64,000 nucleotides of DNA from CAVVEQ01 sp963802095 (lineage in GTDB: Bacteria > Chloroflexota > Anaerolineae > Anaerolineales > Anaerolineaceae): assembly GCA_963802095.1 (NCBI GenBank), contig CAWDHI010000005.1, forward strand, positions 1 to 64,000, written 5' to 3'. Positions within the stretch are counted from its first letter, which is position 1; each line of letters begins with the position of its first letter. The translations under genes and the position numbers were made by a program. The notes under the pieces were generated by a model that had not been told where the DNA came from, did not search any database, and saw only the letters and a program-made list of their open reading frames with translations. Shown piece by piece: positions 30,851 through 39,555 of this stretch.

Positions 30851-31906
30851 ATGGAAAATAAAAAAAGACATTACAGCATTTTCTGGCCGGTGATGCTGAT
30901 CGTTATCGGCGTGGTGTTGTTCCTCAACAATACCGGGGCTATCTCGGGCGATACATGGCAGGTGATCGTTAATCTCTGGCCGCTGCTGTTCATCGTTGGC
31001 GGGATCGAAAGCCTGGTCAATCGTTCCGGGTACGCCGGACCGGTGGTTGGGATCGGACTTGGTGTGATCTTCCTGCTGTGCAATTTTGGTTATCTACCCA
31101 TCGAGGCACTGGATGTATTGATCAAGTTCTGGCCGATTTTCCTGATCGGATGGGGCGTGGACCTGATCGTGGATCACCGGGGAGCCTGGTCGGCGGTGGT
31201 GGGGCTGCTGCTGGGCGTGCTGCTGGTGGGCGGAACATTCTACCTGGCCCGCTACAGCCCGGCTTTCCAGACTGCTGAAACCCAACCCATCGCCTTGGAG
31301 CGGAATGGAGCCACCGAAGCAAGCGGTACGCTTTCGATGCCGATGGGGAACATGATGGTGGCTGGGGATGCGGGAGAAGATTTGTTATTGGAAGGCAGGG
31401 TAACAGCCACAGGGAACGTGCAGAGCTCCATCCAGGTGGATGGGGAAAAAGCGGTCTTCTCCGTGAAAGATACGACGCAGGGCACGTATACACCGTTCTC
31501 CGGGGTGACCAGCACCCTGGAATGGGATATGCGCTTAAACCCGTCGGTTGTATATGACCTGACCGCCAGCATGGGCGCGGGGATCACCGAATTTGACCTG
31601 TCCGGCTTGCTGGTGACGGACCTGGAATTATCGAACGGGGTTGGAAAAACCACCATCGTGCTGCCTGAAGGTGGAAGCGGTGTGGTTGAACTGAGCACCG
31701 CTGTGGGGCAGACGGTTGTGCATGTCCCGCAGAATGCCTCTGTGCGCATCGAGCTGGGCACCGCCCTGGCGATACCCACCTATCCTTCGGATTTCATCCG
31801 GTCGGGGGATGTGATCTCCTCGCCAGCAGCAGCTGGCGCCAGCGAGGTGCAGGTGGTGAGGGTGGATGCAGCCATTGGGTTGGTCTCCATCCAATACCTG
31901 CCTTAA
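30851..31906 (+). CDS. LiaF-like protein with toastrack domain (second)
   Basis: 351 residues. Four N-terminal membrane helices in two pairs (about 10-55 and 70-130) precede a beta-rich soluble domain (about 145-351) with repeats such as LTASMGAGITEFDLSGL and VVELSTAVGQTVVHVP, the toastrack type. The start overlaps the end of the PspC gene closely (ATG one base after its stop). Last gene of the block, followed by a strong terminator. Confidence 0.78.
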   Translation: MENKKRHYSIFWPVMLIVIGVVLFLNNTGAISGDTWQVIVNLWPLLFIVGGIESLVNRSGYAGPVVGIGLGVIFLLCNFGYLPIEALDVLIKFWPIFLIGWGVDLIVDHRGAWSAVVGLLLGVLLVGGTFYLARYSPAFQTAETQPIALERNGATEASGTLSMPMGNMMVAGDAGEDLLLEGRVTATGNVQSSIQVDGEKAVFSVKDTTQGTYTPFSGVTSTLEWDMRLNPSVVYDLTASMGAGITEFDLSGLLVTDLELSNGVGKTTIVLPEGGSGVVELSTAVGQTVVHVPQNASVRIELGTALAIPTYPSDFIRSGDVISSPAAAGASEVQVVRVDAAIGLVSIQYLP

Positions 31907-31917
31907 CCGTGGAATAG

Positions 31918-31945
31918 AATCAGCCGGAAAAAAATCCGGCTGATT
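31918..31945 (+). terminator. Terminator after the envelope-stress block
   Basis: Perfect 11-bp stem AATCAGCCGGA / TCCGGCTGATT with an A6 loop. Confidence 0.85.
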
Positions 31946-31958
31946 GTTTAAAAAGAAT

Positions 31959-31988
31959 CCCCCCGACCGGTTGAGGGGGGCAACCGGT
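31959..31988. repeat. Two mutually exclusive hairpins
   Basis: CCCCCC/GGGGGG (31959-31964/31975-31980) and ACCGGTTG/CAACCGGT (31966-31973/31981-31988) interlock, so only one can form at a time (or a pseudoknot). The region sits between the envelope-stress block and the SIMPL lipoprotein gene. The remaining 140 bases to the next ATG hold a GCGGGA/TCCCGC hairpin (32070-32092) and nothing else recognised. Confidence 0.45.
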
Positions 31989-32130
31989 TGGAGGGACAAA
32001 TAAATAATAACATAAATTTATCTGGATTTCAATACGCCGGACGTGGAATTTTCCGAATTCTTTATGATCGCGGGAACATTTCTTTATCCCGCTGCGTCTT
32101 ATCAATACAGAAAATAATCTGGAGGAAAAA

Positions 32131-32853
32131 ATGAAAAGAATTTCTGTTGTTTTACTGACGGCAGCCGTAATCGTTATTACGCTGGCAGGCTGCCTTACTG
32201 TGGAAGCCTATCCCACTCCGCAAATGCGTACCATCAACGTGGGCGGGGAAGGCACCGTGTATGTGACCCCGGACCTGGCCTATGTCAATATTGGCGTCAC
32301 CACCCAGGGGGATACCGTCACGGAGGCGTTGGATGCGAATACCGCCGCGGCCCAGGGCATCCGCGCATCGCTCAAGAAGCTCGGGGTGGAGGACAAGGAC
32401 ATCCAGACCTCCGGGTTCAATATCTACCCGAACCAGGATTACGGTCCCGATGGCACCATTGTGCGGTCGTATTTCACCGCGAACAACACCGTCTACGTGA
32501 CGGTTCGCGACCTGCAGAAACTTGGCTCGATCCTGGATAGCACCGTGCGCAACGGGGCGAACACCATCAACAGCATTTCCTTCGATATCACCGATAAGGA
32601 AAAAGCCCTGAGCGAAGCCCGCGCGAAAGCGATGCAGAACGCCCAGGTGCAGGCGGAGGAAGCGGCCACAGCGGCAGGCGCTGAGCTTGGACCTGTGCAG
32701 AACATCAGCCTTTACACCAACAGTGCCCCAGCCCCGATGTATTATGACGGCAAGGGTGGCGGCGCCGCGAACATGGCCAGCATGCCTGTGCCGATCGCAA
32801 CCGGGCAGATGACCGTTTCGGTTTCAACCAATGTGACCTACGAATTGAAATAG
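32131..32853 (+). CDS. SIMPL-domain (DUF541) lipoprotein
   Basis: 240 residues. Lipoprotein signal with lipobox LAGC (Cys21). The SIMPL/DUF541 domain follows: TINVGGEGTVYVTPDLAYVNIGV, DKDIQTSGFNIYP, NTVYVTVRDLQKLGSILD and the closing TVSVSTNVTYEL. Such proteins occur in the periplasm or on the cell surface and relate to oxidative or envelope stress. GGAGG lies before the ATG. Monocistronic, with its own terminator. Confidence 0.9.
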   Translation: MKRISVVLLTAAVIVITLAGCLTVEAYPTPQMRTINVGGEGTVYVTPDLAYVNIGVTTQGDTVTEALDANTAAAQGIRASLKKLGVEDKDIQTSGFNIYPNQDYGPDGTIVRSYFTANNTVYVTVRDLQKLGSILDSTVRNGANTINSISFDITDKEKALSEARAKAMQNAQVQAEEAATAAGAELGPVQNISLYTNSAPAPMYYDGKGGGAANMASMPVPIATGQMTVSVSTNVTYELK

Positions 32854-32874
32854 CTGCCAAGGTGAATTTGAAAG

Positions 32875-32903
32875 AAAAGCTGCGCCTTACAGGCGCAGCT
32901 TTT
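32875..32903. terminator. Bidirectional terminator
   Basis: AAAAGCTGCGCC / GGCGCAGCTTTT, a perfect 12-bp stem with a 5-base loop. U-rich on both strands; it ends the SIMPL gene and could end the converging beta-propeller gene. Confidence 0.9.
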
Positions 32904-32938
32904 CTCGTTAATTTGGTGAAAGCATAGTCGAAAGGCGA

Positions 32939-34261
32939 TTAAGGACCCAGCAGAACGGAGAAACCGCCCTCCCCCTGGGTTACGCGTGTTTTCGCGGAGC
33001 CATCCATGCCTATGCGGTAAAGGGAGGAAACCGGGTTGAGGGGATCCATAACATCCGACTTAAAGTACAACAGGGAATTGTTGACCCCGAAAGTGAATGA
33101 GGTTACCCCTTCATCCAGCAATTTCACGCCGGTGCCATCCGTGTTGGCGACATACAGCTCACCGGTCTTTTCCTGGGGTGCTGTATATTCGATATAAACA
33201 ATCCGGCTGTCATCCGGCGAGAAACGGGGCTGGTAGAAGACTCCGGAATCTGAGATCTTCACCGGCTTTGCCAGGGGATCCAGGGTGAGGGCGTTCAAAG
33301 CCATCCCTTCCGGCGATCCGGTCAGGTAGACGATGGTCTTCCCTTCGCCAGAGAACGCCAGGGAGCCGGAACCAATGCCATCCTGGCGATAGATCTCGCG
33401 GAGCTGCGGGTCGAAAACGATCAGTCGCTGCACGGCCTGGGAAAGGTCGGTGAGCACCAGCAAACCGGCACCCGGGGTGAACGCTGCACCAATATCACCA
33501 CCGAACTGGTAGATGGTGGAACGCTGGCTTCCATCCACCGGAACCATGTCGAGCTTGCCGGTGGCCAGGTCATAAACGAGCAGATCCTTTTTATCGGGAC
33601 TCACCAGCAGCAAACCGACCTGCTCACCTTCCGGGGGTTTGTAGATCGATTGTTCCGCCCGGGTGGGCAGGGAAACGCGCTGCACCCCGGCGATGGCTCC
33701 GGTCGGACCAACCCCGACGGTCAGAAGATCCGGGGAGCCGGGAAAAAAATCGGCAAAGAAAGCACCCCCTTTGGGGGCGAGAAGGGCTTTGGCACGCAGA
33801 TCGTATATCTGGATGGTGAATAGTCCGGAATCGGGGTTCTGTTCGGTGAACACGTAATAACGACTATCCGGTGAAAAACCGGAGATTGAAAGGGCTGGCT
33901 GGCTGCCCATCGGGTGGTTGAAAAGCGGGGTATTGCCATCCGCCCGAGTGGGCAGGAGGTTCAACTCCCAGTTCCCTTCTTCGTTTTGGGCATAGACGGA
34001 GAGAAAATTCCCGTCCGGTGAAATCGGGTTGGCATAGTTGTGGCGGCCGGTGTATTTTTGCACCACCAACCCGACCGTGGATTCGATGATACTGGCAGGG
34101 GAGGAGCCATCAGCGTTCACACGGCGGATGGTTTTTAACGGCGAATCGGGCTGGTCCCAGGTTCCATAGACCAGCGGGGTGCTATCGGTGTTGCAGCCGG
34201 CCAGGAGGGCGGCCAGGAACAGTAAAAGCGCAAATTGAGGAAAGCGTGATATTCGGGTCAA
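32939..34261 (-). CDS. TolB-like beta-propeller lipoprotein
   Basis: 440 residues. Lipobox LLAGC (Cys23) after a short signal. The rest is a beta-propeller of TolB/WD40-like blades, with recurring segments such as ISGFSPDSRYYVF, PRFSPDDSRIVYIEY and NADGSSP. It probably scaffolds or binds a ligand at the cell surface. TTG start at 34261; a TAGAAT box at 34320-34315 (minus strand) is a likely -10. Monocistronic. Confidence 0.83.
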   Translation of the reverse strand: MTRISRFPQFALLLFLAALLAGCNTDSTPLVYGTWDQPDSPLKTIRRVNADGSSPASIIESTVGLVVQKYTGRHNYANPISPDGNFLSVYAQNEEGNWELNLLPTRADGNTPLFNHPMGSQPALSISGFSPDSRYYVFTEQNPDSGLFTIQIYDLRAKALLAPKGGAFFADFFPGSPDLLTVGVGPTGAIAGVQRVSLPTRAEQSIYKPPEGEQVGLLLVSPDKKDLLVYDLATGKLDMVPVDGSQRSTIYQFGGDIGAAFTPGAGLLVLTDLSQAVQRLIVFDPQLREIYRQDGIGSGSLAFSGEGKTIVYLTGSPEGMALNALTLDPLAKPVKISDSGVFYQPRFSPDDSRIVYIEYTAPQEKTGELYVANTDGTGVKLLDEGVTSFTFGVNNSLLYFKSDVMDPLNPVSSLYRIGMDGSAKTRVTQGEGGFSVLLGP

Positions 34262-34364
34262 GTATTCTTGGAGTTGGGTTCTTCACGGATTGCTCCCACG
34301 TACGGGTTAGGCTAATTCTATCCCATCCTGAAAGGGGGTGTGCTAAAATCTACCCTTCAGTGCA

Positions 34365-35244
34365 ATGAATCGATCCCCAAAAACTCTTCCCTACCTGGCG
34401 CTGGGTGCAGGCGTGCTGGCGCTGACCTTTTCCACCCTTTTTCTGCGATGGTCCACCGCGCCGGGGGCGATCACTTCATATTACCGGATGAGCATAGCCA
34501 TGCTCTTTCTGATCCCTTTCTGGGTGAAAAGGGAAAAGAAACGAAATGTACCGATGAAGATTTTCTGGTTGCTGCCGCTCATCGGGGGGCTTTTTGCCGC
34601 GTTGGACCATGCCATTATGTCCACCTCGGTGGAGTTTACCCGCATTGCCAATGCCACCCTGCTGAACAACATGGCACCTTTATGGGTGGCGATTTTCGCA
34701 ATCCTCGTCTGGAAAGAGAAGATGAAATGGGGGTTTTGGGTTGGTCTGCTGCTGGCATTCGCTGGGGCTGCGACGGTGCTGGGCAGCAACATCTTCGGTG
34801 ACCCGGGTTTATCAAAGGGCAACCTGATGGCGCTGGTATCCAGCATTTTCTACGCGGGGTATTTTCTGATCACCCAGGTGGCGAGGACCAGGCTGACAAC
34901 GATCACCTATATCTGGCTGGTGGATCTCTTTGCCGCCGGTTTCCTGATGCTAATCAACCTGGGATTGGGAAACTCCTTTTGGACCTTACCCGGCATCAAC
35001 CTGGGTGGTGTTCATTGCCGCAGGGTTGTTTTCCCAGGTGGGAGGATATTTCTCGATCGGGTACGCGCTGGGACATCTTCCCGCATCCGTTGTCTCACCC
35101 ACCCTTCTCCTTCAGCCTGTTATCACGGCAATGCTTGCCATCCCGCTCTTTGGAGAAACACTCAATACTGGCCAGATCGTTGGTGGGTTGGTTGCCCTGG
35201 GGGGAATCTACCTGTTGAATATCTCGCGGATGAGAATCGGATGA
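34365..35244 (+). pseudogene. EamA/DMT-family transporter, frameshifted
   Basis: A ten-helix drug/metabolite transporter split over two frames. Helices 1-7 are in the first frame (from ATG 34365 to about 34976). The rest (VVFIAAGLFSQVGGYFSIGYALGHLPASVV onward) is in the +1 frame, ending at 35244. Removing one T from the TTTT run at 34977-34980 gives a continuous SFGPYPASTWVVFIAAG join. Either a recent pseudogene or an assembly indel. A second, intact DMT gene converges on it. Confidence 0.82.
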
Positions 35245-35274
35245 AGCCGACGGAATAGTGGAAGAAAAAACCAC

Positions 35275-36147
35275 TTAACTTTTTTCCAGCTCCGGTACAC
35301 GCACAGAAATGATCTGCACTGCGATCATGGAAACTAGGATGAAGGCGCAGCCAAGAAGCTGCGCTGGGATCAACTGCTCCCCGATAAATAGAAAGCCAAA
35401 CAAGGCAGCAAAAACCGCTTCCATGGAGAGGATGATGGCCGCATCAGCCGGCGGGGAATATTTTTGCGCCGCGGATTGCAGCGTGTAGGCTACACCCACC
35501 GAGAGGATGCCCGCGTAGAGCACCGTCCAGCCCAGCGAAGGGATATTTGCCGCGAGGCTGCCTTCCAGGAACACACCAAGCAGCAGGCTGACCGCCCCGC
35601 AGAAAGCATATTGCCCGGCAGAGAAGATGGGGACGGGGGTCTCGCGCACCGCGCCGGAAATTACCAGAACGTGTAAAGCCCAGAAGACCGCGCCGATCAG
35701 CTCCAGGATATCACCCTTGTTGAAGGTGAGACTCGCGCCGGTGCTCAGAAGGTAAATTCCCACGAAAGCCCCAACTGCGCAAAGCCAGACATAAGCCGGG
35801 GGACGGCGTTTGAGGAAAAGTGCCTGGATGATGGGGATGAGCACCACATAGAACCCGGTGATGAATCCCGCATTGGCAGCGGTGGTGTAGCGCAGCCCGG
35901 CCTGCTGCAAGCTGCTGGCGATGACCAGGATGGCGCCGGCAACAAGGATCCACCGCAATTGCGCCCGGGTGACCTTTTGGCGGTAGTTAATAAATGGCAG
36001 GATCACCAAGGCGCCAAGCAGGAAGCGCAGCCCGTTGAACAGGAAAGTTCCCAACCCGGCGACGGCGATACGCTGGACAACAAAAGCCGTTCCCCAAATG
36101 AAGGCAACGATGAGAAGGGTGAGATCGGAGCTGAGGCGTTTGTTCAA
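35275..36147 (-). CDS. EamA/DMT-family transporter
   Basis: 290 residues, about ten membrane helices in two EamA repeats (about 8-130 and 145-280). LIVAFIWGTAFVVQR starts the first repeat, and ILSMEAVFAALFGFLFIGEQL marks the second. Probably exports amino acids or metabolites. It lies six bases from mscL on the same strand, following mscL and a Nudix gene. Confidence 0.9.
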   Translation of the reverse strand: MNKRLSSDLTLLIVAFIWGTAFVVQRIAVAGLGTFLFNGLRFLLGALVILPFINYRQKVTRAQLRWILVAGAILVIASSLQQAGLRYTTAANAGFITGFYVVLIPIIQALFLKRRPPAYVWLCAVGAFVGIYLLSTGASLTFNKGDILELIGAVFWALHVLVISGAVRETPVPIFSAGQYAFCGAVSLLLGVFLEGSLAANIPSLGWTVLYAGILSVGVAYTLQSAAQKYSPPADAAIILSMEAVFAALFGFLFIGEQLIPAQLLGCAFILVSMIAVQIISVRVPELEKS

Positions 36148-36153
36148 ATGCAG

Positions 36154-36588
36154 CTACTGGAAGTGCGATGTGCAGTGCGGGCAGCGGGAGGCTTGAATGG
36201 GAATTTTCGTGAAGCAGTAGGGGCAATCCTTCTCGGTAGGTTCGGCGGGTGGCGCGGGTTTAGTGAACGCCTTGTTCGCGTACCGTACCACCAGAAAGAT
36301 CACAAACCCGATGATTAGGAAGTTGATAATGTTGTTGATAAATAAGCCATAGTTCAAGGTGGCTGCCCCGGCAGCCTGGGCTTCGGCCAGGGAATTGTAT
36401 TCTCCGCCTGATAGCGAAATGAAAAGGTTGCTGAAATCCATCCTCCCGAGCAGCAAACCGACTGGGGGCAGGAAAATATCGGACACCAGAGAGCTGACGA
36501 TCTTGGCGAAGGCCGCCCCGATGACCACACCCACGGCCAGGTCGAGAACATTGCCACGCAGAATGAAGGCTTTAAATTCTTTAACCAT
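36154..36588 (-). CDS. mscL: Large-conductance mechanosensitive channel with zinc ribbon
   Basis: 144 residues. Opens under membrane tension to release solutes in osmotic downshock. The conserved N-terminal helix and TM1 (FKAFILRGNVLDLAVGVVIG) and TM2 (NNIINFLIIGFVIFLVV) are intact. The C-terminal tail has CPYC and CPHC, a zinc-ribbon in place of the usual simple coiled-coil bundle. The start is the ATG at 36588, after AAGGAG; an ORF start upstream is not supported. Ten bases after the Nudix gene. Confidence 0.94.
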   Translation of the reverse strand: MVKEFKAFILRGNVLDLAVGVVIGAAFAKIVSSLVSDIFLPPVGLLLGRMDFSNLFISLSGGEYNSLAEAQAAGAATLNYGLFINNIINFLIIGFVIFLVVRYANKAFTKPAPPAEPTEKDCPYCFTKIPIQASRCPHCTSHFQ

Positions 36589-36598
36589 CCTAGACTCC

Positions 36599-37042
36599 TT
36601 ATCTATTTTGTTGATCATCAAGCAATTCCCGTAAACCCTCCGGGTAGAGGGGGGTCATTCGTTTCTTGCGATCCGGGTTGATCCACCTGGTGTGGATACG
36701 CCTGCCCGCGCCTTCATGGGCGGGGACTTCTTTCAATTTGTAGCGACTTTTATCTGAAAAACAGGCATCGAAGATGAACAGGATCTCGTGACCTGGTTTG
36801 CCTCTATAAGTGAACCGGTTCTCCAGGATGCCAAGGAGTTTCAGACCCTCGACGGGGGTATCCAGTTCTTCATCTATTTCGCGCAGAATGGCTTCGGTGG
36901 CGGATTCTCCGAATTTCACCCCTCCCCCTAGCGGGCGGTAGAAATCCTGTTTCTTTGCCGGGTCGTGCAGGCAGGCGACCAGGATGCGGTCATGATGCCG
37001 GAAGACGCATAGAGCAATGATGCGGATCCTGGATTTTGCCAA
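36599..37042 (-). CDS. Nudix hydrolase
   Basis: 147 residues. Cleaves nucleoside diphosphates linked to another group. The Nudix box Gx5Ex7REUxEExGU is met by GGGVKFGESATEAILREIDEEL (one Leu in place of the last Gly position region). Substrate not predictable. TTG start at 37042. Probably co-transcribed with mscL and the transporter gene. Confidence 0.88.
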   Translation of the reverse strand: MAKSRIRIIALCVFRHHDRILVACLHDPAKKQDFYRPLGGGVKFGESATEAILREIDEELDTPVEGLKLLGILENRFTYRGKPGHEILFIFDACFSDKSRYKLKEVPAHEGAGRRIHTRWINPDRKKRMTPLYPEGLRELLDDQQNR

Positions 37043-37089
37043 GATTATGTTCCTCGAGGGATATTTTACACCTTGCGCAAACCAGTTGG

Positions 37090-37126
37090 TTATAACAGGA
37101 ATAGTCTTATGTTATAATAATCATAA
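37090..37126 (+). promoter_or_regulatory. padR promoter with palindromic operator
   Basis: TATAAT at 37113-37118 ends 15 bases before the ATG. Around it lie TTATG-N10-CATAA (37107-37126), centred on the -10, and TTATAAC-N14-GTTATAA (37090-37117). Both fit autorepression by the PadR protein encoded just downstream. Confidence 0.55.
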
Positions 37127-37133
37127 ATAGAGT

Positions 37134-37700
37134 ATGTCCCCTCGAAGAGCATCGCCCCTAGCGCTTGAATTCATCCTCCTGGACCTAGTAGACCAGAAGC
37201 CCAGGCATGGGTACGAGATCCACAAGGAACTCGTTCGTCTGGAAGGCATAGGGTTGATATGGCGGCTGAACCAGAGCCAGCTCTACGCGCTGCTGGATAA
37301 GCTGGAAACCCGTGGTTTGCTGGAAGGACAGGTGCTAGAAGGGGAGAACCGTCCCGACCGCCGCGAACTGCGTTTGAGTGCTGAAGGAAAAAAACAACTG
37401 GAGGAATGGGCAGACCTGCCAGTGGAATCCCAGCGTTTTATGCGCCAGGAATTCCTTGCCAAGCTATACCACGTGCACCGGGTGGGTCCCGGAGCCAGAA
37501 CGGCAAGGCTCATTGACAGGCAGCAAGCCAATTGCCTTCGTTGGGAAACAGCCATGCTGATGGAGATGGAAAACTCCCTGCCCGGCCATGAATTCACCTG
37601 CGCGGTGCTGGATTATCGCCTGCGACAGGTGCGCGCGACGCGCGACTGGCTGGATGAACTTCATAAAATCCTGGCCGATAACGGAGGCGACTCGGAATAA
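37134..37700 (+). CDS. PadR-family transcriptional regulator
   Basis: 188 residues, the PadR-s1 form with a C-terminal Vir_act_alpha_C-like helical domain. The N-terminal winged helix (about 10-85) has LDLVDQKPRHGYEIHKEL, LNQSQLYALLDKLETRGLL and the RREL wing. It lies 49 bases upstream of modA on the same strand. Regulation of the ModAB genes by it is possible, but PadR proteins more often sense phenolics or drugs. No Shine-Dalgarno; likely near-leaderless. Confidence 0.9.
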   Translation: MSPRRASPLALEFILLDLVDQKPRHGYEIHKELVRLEGIGLIWRLNQSQLYALLDKLETRGLLEGQVLEGENRPDRRELRLSAEGKKQLEEWADLPVESQRFMRQEFLAKLYHVHRVGPGARTARLIDRQQANCLRWETAMLMEMENSLPGHEFTCAVLDYRLRQVRATRDWLDELHKILADNGGDSE

Positions 37701-37749
37701 ACATTGATTATTCGACTCCATAAATGATCCTAATTTCAGGTAAAAATTC

Positions 37750-38637
37750 ATGTATTTCCAAAAACACGCCCGCTTTGCTATTCCATTTGTTGTTGCTGCA
37801 ACGCTGTTCATTTCGGCATGCGCAACAACAACTCCAGAACCGAAAGCAGACCCCACACCGATTGCTACTGACCTACCGCTGCCAGGCGCGGTGACCACCC
37901 CCAAAGAACCATGCACACCACAGGCGGTGAATGTTTTTGCGGCAGCATCCTTGACAGAAGCATTCAAAGAGATGGCTCCCCTGTTTCAATCTGAAGAACC
38001 CTGTGCTGAGCTTGTATTCAATTTTGCCGGATCCCAGAAACTGAGCCAGCAAATTCTGGATGGTGCACCCACGGATGTTTTCGCTTCCGCCAGTGGCAGA
38101 AACATGGATGAAGTCAAGTCAGTAGGGCTCATCTCTGATGCAGGTTCGCAGATCTTCGCCCGGAACGGGTTGGCAGTGGTCGTTTGTCCGAGAACCAAAT
38201 TCAAGATAGAAGAGGTTAAGGACCTCGCCCAACCGGGGATCAAATTGGTTGTGGCAGCCAGGGAAGTTCCTGTCGGCGATTACACAAACCAGTTCCTGGA
38301 GAAGGCGGCTGCCGATCCTGAACTCGGACAAGCCTTCGTGGATGCCTTTATCGCAAACGAAGTATCCTTTGAAGCGGATGTAAGATCAGTGCTCGCCAAG
38401 ATGGATATCTGCGAAGGGGACGCCGGGATCGTCTATAGAAGCGACGCTTTCACGGATAAAACAGAAGGGATCAAGTCATTCCTGATCCCGGAGGCGTTGA
38501 ACGTTATCGCCAAGTATCCCATCGCGGGCATCATGGCGAGCGCTAACCCAGGGTTGGCTCAGAAATTCATCGATTTTGTGCTGAGTGACCAGGGGCAACA
38601 GATCCTGGAAGATAACGGATTCCTGAAAGCCAAATAA
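37750..38637 (+). CDS. modA: Molybdate-binding lipoprotein ModA
   Basis: 295 residues. Lipobox ISAC (Cys24), a Thr/Pro linker (to about 55), then the ModA/PBP-II domain: VNVFAAASLTEAFKEM, FAGSQKLSQQILDGAPTDVFASA and GDYTNQFLEKA. The Ser and Tyr ligands typical of molybdate/tungstate sites are in ASL, GSQ and YRSDA. Six bases before modB. The system lacks an adjacent ATPase. Confidence 0.92.
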   Translation: MYFQKHARFAIPFVVAATLFISACATTTPEPKADPTPIATDLPLPGAVTTPKEPCTPQAVNVFAAASLTEAFKEMAPLFQSEEPCAELVFNFAGSQKLSQQILDGAPTDVFASASGRNMDEVKSVGLISDAGSQIFARNGLAVVVCPRTKFKIEEVKDLAQPGIKLVVAAREVPVGDYTNQFLEKAAADPELGQAFVDAFIANEVSFEADVRSVLAKMDICEGDAGIVYRSDAFTDKTEGIKSFLIPEALNVIAKYPIAGIMASANPGLAQKFIDFVLSDQGQQILEDNGFLKAK

Positions 38638-38643
38638 ACCAAC

Positions 38644-39534
38644 ATGGCTGCCTTCAATTACGAGCCGATCGAACCAGGACGGCCACACCCCGAAAACGCG
38701 AATCGACAGGATCCGGAGACCCTTCTGAGCTCTGGCACCGATACCTCCCGCGAGCGTTGGACCCAGCGTCTCTGGTGGCTGGCTGCGTTGCCCATGCTGA
38801 TCTTCTTCATCCTCCCCATTCTGACCTTATTCTCTTATTCCTCATTCGGCGACCTGCTGAAAAGCCTGCAGGATGGCACTGTTCACCAGGCGGTGGGGGT
38901 GAGTTTACGGACCACATTCCTAAGTTTGTTGTTGATCATCCTGTTTGGAACTCCGCTGGCGTATCTGCTGGGAAGGCACCGGTTCCCGCTGCACCGCGCG
39001 GTGGATGCGCTGGTAAGCCTGCCCACCGTTCTGCCGCCCTCCACGGCTGGGGTGGCGCTGCTTCTTGCCATGGGCAGGCAGAGCGCGATCGGGGGTTTTC
39101 TCGCGGATATCGGGCTGCCACTGTCATTCACCACAGGGGCTGTGGTGCTGGCGCAGGTGTTTATCGCAGCGCCCTATTTCATCACAGCCGCAGCGCTGGG
39201 TTTTGCCAGCGTGGATAATGAATTGATCCAGGCAGCCCACCTGGATGGGGCCAATTCCTGGCAGGCTTTCCGGTTTATCGTGTACCCCATCTCTAGGGTC
39301 GCGCTTATCAGCGGGGCGGTGCTGAGCTGGTCACGAGCGTTGGGTGAGTTTGGCGCGACGATCATCTTCGCCGGGAATTTTCCCGGGCGGACGCAAACCA
39401 TGCCGATGGCTATCTACCTTGGCTTCGAATCCAATCTGACCAATGCAGTAACGCTTTCGATCATCCTGATCCTGATCTCGTTTGTTGCGCTCCTTGCGGT
39501 GAAGAGCCTTGTCTCGCGCGCGGCTCAACCCTGA
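38644..39534 (+). CDS. modB: Molybdate ABC transporter permease ModB
   Basis: 296 residues. An unusual 45-residue polar N-terminal tail precedes six membrane helices. The ABC permease loop EEA-type motif reads AAHLDGANSWQAF, and SLPTVLPPSTAGVALL is typical of ModB/CysT. No modC follows; the next gene is on the other strand. The permease must use an ATPase encoded elsewhere. Confidence 0.92.
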   Translation: MAAFNYEPIEPGRPHPENANRQDPETLLSSGTDTSRERWTQRLWWLAALPMLIFFILPILTLFSYSSFGDLLKSLQDGTVHQAVGVSLRTTFLSLLLIILFGTPLAYLLGRHRFPLHRAVDALVSLPTVLPPSTAGVALLLAMGRQSAIGGFLADIGLPLSFTTGAVVLAQVFIAAPYFITAAALGFASVDNELIQAAHLDGANSWQAFRFIVYPISRVALISGAVLSWSRALGEFGATIIFAGNFPGRTQTMPMAIYLGFESNLTNAVTLSIILILISFVALLAVKSLVSRAAQP

Positions 39535-39555
39535 GAGTAACCCCAAGAATTTCGT

